Shown one piece after another: positions 5,374 to 8,326 of a stretch of DNA of 8,326 bases (within the stretch, counting starts at the first letter, position 1; every line of letters begins with the position of its first letter). Both the position numbers and the translations under genes were made by a program. Origin of the DNA: an uncultured Eggerthellaceae bacterium (GTDB taxonomy: Bacteria; Actinomycetota; Coriobacteriia; Coriobacteriales; Eggerthellaceae); NCBI GenBank assembly GCA_910577495.1, contig CAJTML010000094.1, positions 1 through 8,326 on the forward strand, given 5' to 3'. Below the pieces are notes generated by a model. The model was given only the letters and a program-made list of their open reading frames with translations, was not told the DNA's origin and did not search any database.

Positions 5374-5462
5374 CAATATATCAACGAGAATCTGCCTTGG
5401 AGCGTTTTGACGGCTTCGCGTGTTTTCGTTTAGCAACTCATTTAGGGATCAATGCAGAGTAA

Positions 5463-5519
5463 TTGCTTTAGCATGCTATCATACGATTAAATATGAAAGA
5501 TTATGCTATCAAAAGATAG
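5463..5519 (+). promoter_or_regulatory. Promoter/operator region of the antitoxin-toxin operon
   Basis: A possible -35 TTGCTT (5463-5468) precedes an A/T-rich -10 region (TTAAAT at 5487 or TAAATA at 5488). The 9-mer ATGCTATCA occurs at 5473-5481 and again at 5503-5511, 30 nt apart. The second copy is half of a perfect inverted repeat, CTATC-AAAA-GATAG (5506-5519); the first is half of an imperfect one (CTATC-atac-GATTA). The palindrome TAGCATGCTA (5469-5478) overlaps the first. Two similar operators about three helical turns apart on either side of the -10 fit autorepression by the HTH antitoxin. Confidence 0.55.
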
Positions 5520-5527
5520 GAATATAT

Positions 5528-6097
5528 ATGCGAGAGCTAAGCGCGCAAGATATTAAAGACATTCGCAAAAAGTATGGCTTGTCACAAAAAAGCTTTGCGA
5601 AGTTACTCGGCATTGGCGAAGCAAGTATTGCCCGATACGAGACGGGCGCTGTTCCTACCAGGGCGAACAAAAACCTCATCTCTGCTGCGGCTGATCCGTC
5701 GTTTATGGCTGAATGCTTAAAGCATGATGGCGATCTATTAAGCGAATCGGAGCGAAACTCGGTTGAAAAGGTTGTGTATGCGTTGATTGATATTAATAAG
5801 GAGGGAGAGGTTATGGAAATTAATGAACTGTTCGAGATTGATATGATGCGAGAAGGTCTTAATGAGCGGGCTGCTCAGCTCGTAGGCGAATTGTTTGATC
5901 AGATTGGCAAGGCTGAAGCCGAAAATGATCAGCAACGGCTTGCTACGTTGAACCTCGTTCTTGGTAAAGTTGGAGAAATTCTTCCTACCATTGTCATGCA
6001 CGAGAACGCTTCGTTTATAAAACAGACAGAAATTCAAGGAAAGCTTGCGGCTTTTGAAAGCATTGTAAGGGGCCTCGAGCCTCCTAAGGTTGCCTAA
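5528..6097 (+). CDS. HTH antitoxin with PezA/epsilon-like C-terminal half, partner of the zeta toxin
   Basis: A 189-residue protein that should neutralise the downstream zeta toxin and repress its own operon. Residues 5-60 are an Xre-type helix-turn-helix (DIRKKYGLSQKSFAKLLGIG, then ASIARYETG). This form is closer to the HTH of MqsA-like and Panacea-associated antitoxins than to the PezA HTH. There is no zinc-finger and no Panacea domain. The C-terminal half (from about 96) has a helix with EGLNERAAQLVGELFDQ, similar in pattern to the KERGAAILSQLY helix of PezA, so it probably covers the toxin's ATP site. The start at 5528 follows AGGA (5518-5521); the open frame reaches back to 5420 but that would cover the promoter and operators. 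The toxin gene begins one base after the stop. The pair is more AT-rich than its neighbours, suggesting transfer. A strong internal ribosome site lies at 5798. Confidence 0.8.
   Translation: MRELSAQDIKDIRKKYGLSQKSFAKLLGIGEASIARYETGAVPTRANKNLISAAADPSFMAECLKHDGDLLSESERNSVEKVVYALIDINKEGEVMEINELFEIDMMREGLNERAAQLVGELFDQIGKAEAENDQQRLATLNLVLGKVGEILPTIVMHENASFIKQTEIQGKLAAFESIVRGLEPPKVA
5798..5815 (+). promoter_or_regulatory. Internal Shine-Dalgarno and in-frame ATG within the antitoxin gene
   Basis: AAGGAGG (5798-5804), a full complement of the 16S anti-Shine-Dalgarno, is followed eight bases later by ATG (5813-5815), codon 96 in frame. Initiation here would give a 94-residue protein (5813-6097) starting MEINELFEID, equal to the C-terminal epsilon-like half without the DNA-binding domain. 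The sequence also encodes N-K-E-G-E in the main frame, so coding chance is possible. Confidence 0.5.
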
Positions 6098-6098
6098 T

Positions 6099-6872
6099 AT
6101 GAAACAACCAGAGATGTTTAGTTCTGAGGAACTGCGGAAGGCGGTTAAGCGATTCCTCGTATTATTGCTGAGTAATTCTTCGGCGTATCCAGTAGAAAAC
6201 CCTTTCGCTATTTTGATGGGTGGGCAAAGTGGTGCAGGTAAGACCAATTTGCAAGACGTATTACTTACTGAAACCAACAATAATGCCATAGTGATCAATG
6301 GCGATTTGTATCGAAGATTTCACCCTCGTATGAATGAAATCATTGAGCTTTATGGAATTGAGAACATGCCTGCCTACACCGCTCTTTGGGCGGGTCAATT
6401 TGTTGAAGTGTTAATTGGGATGTTGTCGAGACTGCGGTACAACTTAATTATCGAAGGCACGCTACGAACAGCAGAGGTGCCCCTTAAGACTGCGAAATTG
6501 CTAACGGAGCGTGGGTACGATGTTGTGTTGGCAGTTTTGGCTGTAAAACCAGAGATTTCTCTTGCAAGTTGCGAAGTGCGCTATAAGAGAATGCAGAGTA
6601 TGGGGACGTATCCACGTAGTGTTGAACCAGAAGTCCATAATGCAATTGTTCGGGACTTGGTTCAAAATCTTAGTGTTTTAGAGACCAATAGCTTGTTTAA
6701 AAATACAAAAGTTTATTCACGTAGCGGACAACTCCTCTATTCGGCATCGGACAATTCCTCCTCTTCGAAGCTTCCTAGTGATGTAGTAGAGGCTGTCCTG
6801 TTTGGGGATTGGACTGAGGAGGAACTCCAACTACATGAGTACCTGCTTTCTCAGCTTTCTGATAAGGATTAA
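6099..6872 (+). CDS. pezT: Zeta-family toxin (PezT-like UDP-N-acetylglucosamine kinase)
   Basis: A 257-residue zeta toxin. Known members phosphorylate UDP-N-acetylglucosamine at the 3' hydroxyl and so block peptidoglycan synthesis when the antitoxin is lost. The Walker A motif GGQSGAGKT (41-49) has K48 and T49. VINGDLYRRFHP (65-76) aligns with IIDGDSFRSQHP of pneumococcal PezT and places D69 at the catalytic Asp66; the first Asp of DGD is Asn67 here. EGTLRTAEVPLKTAKLLTER begins at E119, almost identical to PezT, and LFGDWTEEE near the C-terminus also matches. Length is close to PezT (253). All key residues are present, so it should be active. The ATG at 6099 lies one base after the antitoxin stop and uses AAGG (6086-6089) within the antitoxin's last codons, so translation is coupled. 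It ends 9 bases from the convergent menG with no terminator between. Confidence 0.92.
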   Translation: MKQPEMFSSEELRKAVKRFLVLLLSNSSAYPVENPFAILMGGQSGAGKTNLQDVLLTETNNNAIVINGDLYRRFHPRMNEIIELYGIENMPAYTALWAGQFVEVLIGMLSRLRYNLIIEGTLRTAEVPLKTAKLLTERGYDVVLAVLAVKPEISLASCEVRYKRMQSMGTYPRSVEPEVHNAIVRDLVQNLSVLETNSLFKNTKVYSRSGQLLYSASDNSSSSKLPSDVVEAVLFGDWTEEELQLHEYLLSQLSDKD

Positions 6873-6881
6873 TCTGTTTGA

Positions 6882-7628
6882 CTACACCTCAGGCTTTTTA
6901 GCCACATGAACTGCAGCAATTCCGCCTGTATAGTTTTTCCACGTCACGTCAGTGAAGCCTGCATGTTCCATAAGGATGGCCAGGCCTTTTTGGTCAGGAA
7001 ACGCCTTAATTGAGCTTGAAAGATAGACAAATCCTTCTTTGTCTTTGGTGATAAGACCGCCCCAGAACGGAATGAGGTGGTTTAAGTAAAAATGATAGAG
7101 CCCACGCCATAGCCTGTTTGGCGGTGTCGAGAACTCCAAGCAAATAAGTGATCCACCCGGCTTTAAAACGCGATACATCTCTGCTAACCCTTGCTCGCGC
7201 TTTGGCATATTGCGAATGCCATACGCCACTGTAACAGCGTCATAGCTATTGTCTGCATAGGGGATGTCCTGGGCATCTACTACTTCAAAGTCAACCGGAA
7301 CCGAGCCTGCAAGCCCATCGGCGTAGTGCGCTTTCGCCACTTCCAGCATTTCGGGAACCAGGTCGGTGCATTGAATGTGAGCAGGCTGCTTGGCCTTTGC
7401 CACCGCAAACGTTATTTCGCCCGTGCCTCCCGCAAGATCCAAAACATCAGCATCGTTGCTGATAGGAGCTTGTTTCATCATGCCGGCAACCCATGCCTTG
7501 TACGCACCGAAGCTAGAAATTGCATTAAATCGTTCGTATTTGTCTGCGATGTGCGAAAAGATGTTTTTGACTCGCTCGGAAGATAGCTCAGCTGGTGCTT
7601 CTTGACCAGTTGCGGTATCGATGCTCAC
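6882..7628 (-). CDS. menG: Demethylmenaquinone methyltransferase
   Basis: A 248-residue class I SAM-dependent methyltransferase of the UbiE/MenG family; it makes menaquinone from demethylmenaquinone in the last step of the pathway. The family N-terminus is visible (IFSHIADKYERFNAISSFG, 23-41), followed by SAM motif I, DLAGGTG (64-70), then AYGIRNM, and YRVLKPGGSL before LEFSTP. Length is normal. The start is GTG at 7628, set by AAGGAG (7640-7635) six bases upstream; the open frame extends to 7805 but the extra part lacks family sequence and overlaps the divergent promoter. It stands alone here, divergent from the UspA gene and convergent with the zeta toxin. Menaquinone is the expected electron source for the cytochrome-flavoprotein pair, so the link is metabolic, not an operon. 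No clear promoter or terminator of its own was found. Confidence 0.93.
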   Translation of the reverse strand: MSIDTATGQEAPAELSSERVKNIFSHIADKYERFNAISSFGAYKAWVAGMMKQAPISNDADVLDLAGGTGEITFAVAKAKQPAHIQCTDLVPEMLEVAKAHYADGLAGSVPVDFEVVDAQDIPYADNSYDAVTVAYGIRNMPKREQGLAEMYRVLKPGGSLICLEFSTPPNRLWRGLYHFYLNHLIPFWGGLITKDKEGFVYLSSSIKAFPDQKGLAILMEHAGFTDVTWKNYTGGIAAVHVAKKPEV

Positions 7629-7765
7629 GCGCTGCTCCTTAACGTATGCGAAATTGGTTGAATTGCTATGGTAGCGCAAAGCAGAGCGACGGTGGAGTGG
7701 CGCCGGGTGAGGTGCTGCGCTGGCTTCGGCGTATGGCCGCGCGAATTCGTTGTCTGATCGCAACC

Positions 7766-7792
7766 CTGACAAGGCACTTCTGTGGGTATACT
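7766..7792 (+). promoter_or_regulatory. Possible promoter of the universal stress gene
   Basis: CTGACA (7766-7771) and TATACT (7787-7792) with a short 15-nt spacer. The -10 is good, the spacing poor. It would give a leader of about 40 nt. Confidence 0.4.
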
Positions 7793-7840
7793 TACAGTAG
7801 TACAAATGCTCTGAGCAGCATTGTTTGAAAGGAGCACCTC

Positions 7841-8272
7841 ATGGCAGTCAACAAAATTTTAGTAGCCTATGATGAGAGCGAAGGCGGAAAGCGCGCTTTG
7901 GCATTAGGTGCAGATCTTGCAAAAGTAAACGCGGAAGCACATATGGACTTGGCCTATGTTGTGCCCATTCCGCTGTTGGACGATTCGCAAAAGGCGGCAT
8001 TTTCGCAAATCTTAGATATGATGATTTCAGATGGCGAAACGCTGTTGGAAGAGGCGGAAGGCACGCTTGATGATGAGGTAGCAAAGCGGACGGATTCGCT
8101 GCTTTTAACGGGCACGAATCCTGCAACGGAGATTCTCAAACTCACCGATCAGCGTCCCTATGACCTGATTGTGGTTGGCAACCGCGGCCTTGAGGGAATC
8201 AAGGAGTATTTTGGAAGCGTGAGCCACAAGATTTTGCAGGGCTCAAAAATACCGGTATTGGTTGCGAAATAA
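7841..8272 (+). CDS. Universal stress protein, UspA family
   Basis: A 143-residue single-domain cytoplasmic stress protein with the alpha/beta USP fold. Strand one (KILVAYDES, with D11), the TDSLLLTGTNPATEIL segment and the ATP-loop GNRGLEGIKEYFGSVS (113-128) are typical. The nucleotide-binding signature is usually G-x2-G-x9-G-S/T; here eight residues, not nine, separate G116 and G125, so it is a slightly shortened loop. ATP binding is likely but not certain. The start at 7841 follows AAAGGAG (7828-7834) six bases upstream. The physiological role cannot be read from sequence. Confidence 0.9.
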   Translation: MAVNKILVAYDESEGGKRALALGADLAKVNAEAHMDLAYVVPIPLLDDSQKAAFSQILDMMISDGETLLEEAEGTLDDEVAKRTDSLLLTGTNPATEILKLTDQRPYDLIVVGNRGLEGIKEYFGSVSHKILQGSKIPVLVAK

Positions 8273-8293
8273 AGGTTTGAACAGAGGTTTTTC

Positions 8294-8326
8294 ATGAGTG
8301 CTATGGTGAGGAGAAGGGCGCTTTTT
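8294..8326 (+). CDS. Possible start of the next gene, cut by the window end
   Basis: An ATG at 8294 preceded by AGAGG (8283-8287) opens 11 codons (MSAMVRRRALF). The basic start could begin a signal or membrane segment. No family can be assigned from so little sequence, and 21 bases after the previous stop it may share that transcript. Confidence 0.35.
   Translation, partial: MSAMVRRRALF

Larger units (their letters stand above)
5063..5462. other. Non-coding region between the reductase terminator and the toxin-antitoxin promoter
   Basis: About 400 nt with no convincing gene on either strand. A 72-codon minus-strand ORF (5436-5218) has no recognisable domain or start signal. The region instead holds a G-rich tract (5068-5092), a 7-bp hairpin (5075-5101), a small GTGGC/GCCAC hairpin (5120-5141), a terminator-like hairpin (5208-5235), and the 145-bp inverted-repeat element (5229-5373). 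It could contain a small RNA or the relic of an insertion. Confidence 0.6.

Noticed and set aside
5218..5436. 72-codon minus-strand ORF in the gene-free gap
   Set aside because: No Shine-Dalgarno, no recognisable family, and its sequence is dictated by the inverted repeats it spans.
5420..5527. Upstream extension of the antitoxin to the ATG at 5420
   Set aside because: It would cover the promoter and paired operator repeats, and the extra residues do not resemble any HTH antitoxin N-terminus.
7629..7805. Long N-terminal extension of menG
   Set aside because: The extra residues lack family similarity, and a clear AAGGAG precedes the internal GTG at 7628.
7646..7828. 60-codon plus-strand ORF upstream of the stress gene
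   Set aside because: It overlaps the stress-gene promoter, has no ribosome site and no recognisable sequence.

Overview
The window looks like chromosomal DNA of an anaerobic, menaquinone-using actinobacterium of the class Coriobacteriia (Eggerthellaceae-like). The main clue is a secreted multiheme cytochrome next to a Tat-exported flavoprotein reductase, a pairing typical of that group. A menaquinone methyltransferase and the KdpDE and UspA variants fit the same picture. Base composition looks close to 50% GC by eye, low for the family; a Cryptobacterium-like lineage is possible, but the genus is a guess.

Layout: (1) 1-1330 (+) holds the 3' end of kdpD and all of kdpE, the potassium-responsive two-component pair; kdpFABC would be expected upstream, outside the window. 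(2) 1327-2782 (-) holds two abutting ORFs that read as one Fic-like protein with a C-terminal winged helix, split by a single-base frame change at a C7 tract. The Fic core motif is degenerate. (3) 2782-5062 (+) is a self-contained respiratory unit: a good sigma70-type promoter, a six-heme c-type cytochrome lipoprotein, a Tat lipoprotein flavin reductase of the fumarate reductase/flavocytochrome c superfamily, and a strong intrinsic terminator. The reductase lacks the usual fumarate-reductase arginines and most of the insert before its C-terminal histidine, so its substrate is probably not fumarate. (4) 5063-5462 is non-coding but rich in structure: a G8 tract with quadruplex potential, hairpins, and a 145-bp element bounded by perfect 15-nt inverted repeats. 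(5) 5463-6872 (+) is a toxin-antitoxin operon: an HTH antitoxin with a PezA/epsilon-like C-terminal half, then a PezT/zeta-type UDP-N-acetylglucosamine kinase toxin. It is visibly more AT-rich than its surroundings. A perfect Shine-Dalgarno sequence inside the antitoxin gene precedes an in-frame ATG at the domain boundary, so a second, stand-alone epsilon-like antitoxin may be made. (6) 6882-7628 (-) is menG/ubiE with a GTG start. (7) 7841-8272 (+) is a UspA-family stress protein, followed by the possible first codons of another gene.

How they fit together: MenG makes the menaquinone pool that would feed electrons through an unseen membrane quinol dehydrogenase to the cytochrome and then to the flavin reductase. 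The divergent Fic-winged-helix locus may regulate this operon or be an unrelated, decaying or phase-variable gene. The zeta module looks like acquired cargo inserted between the respiratory operon and menG.
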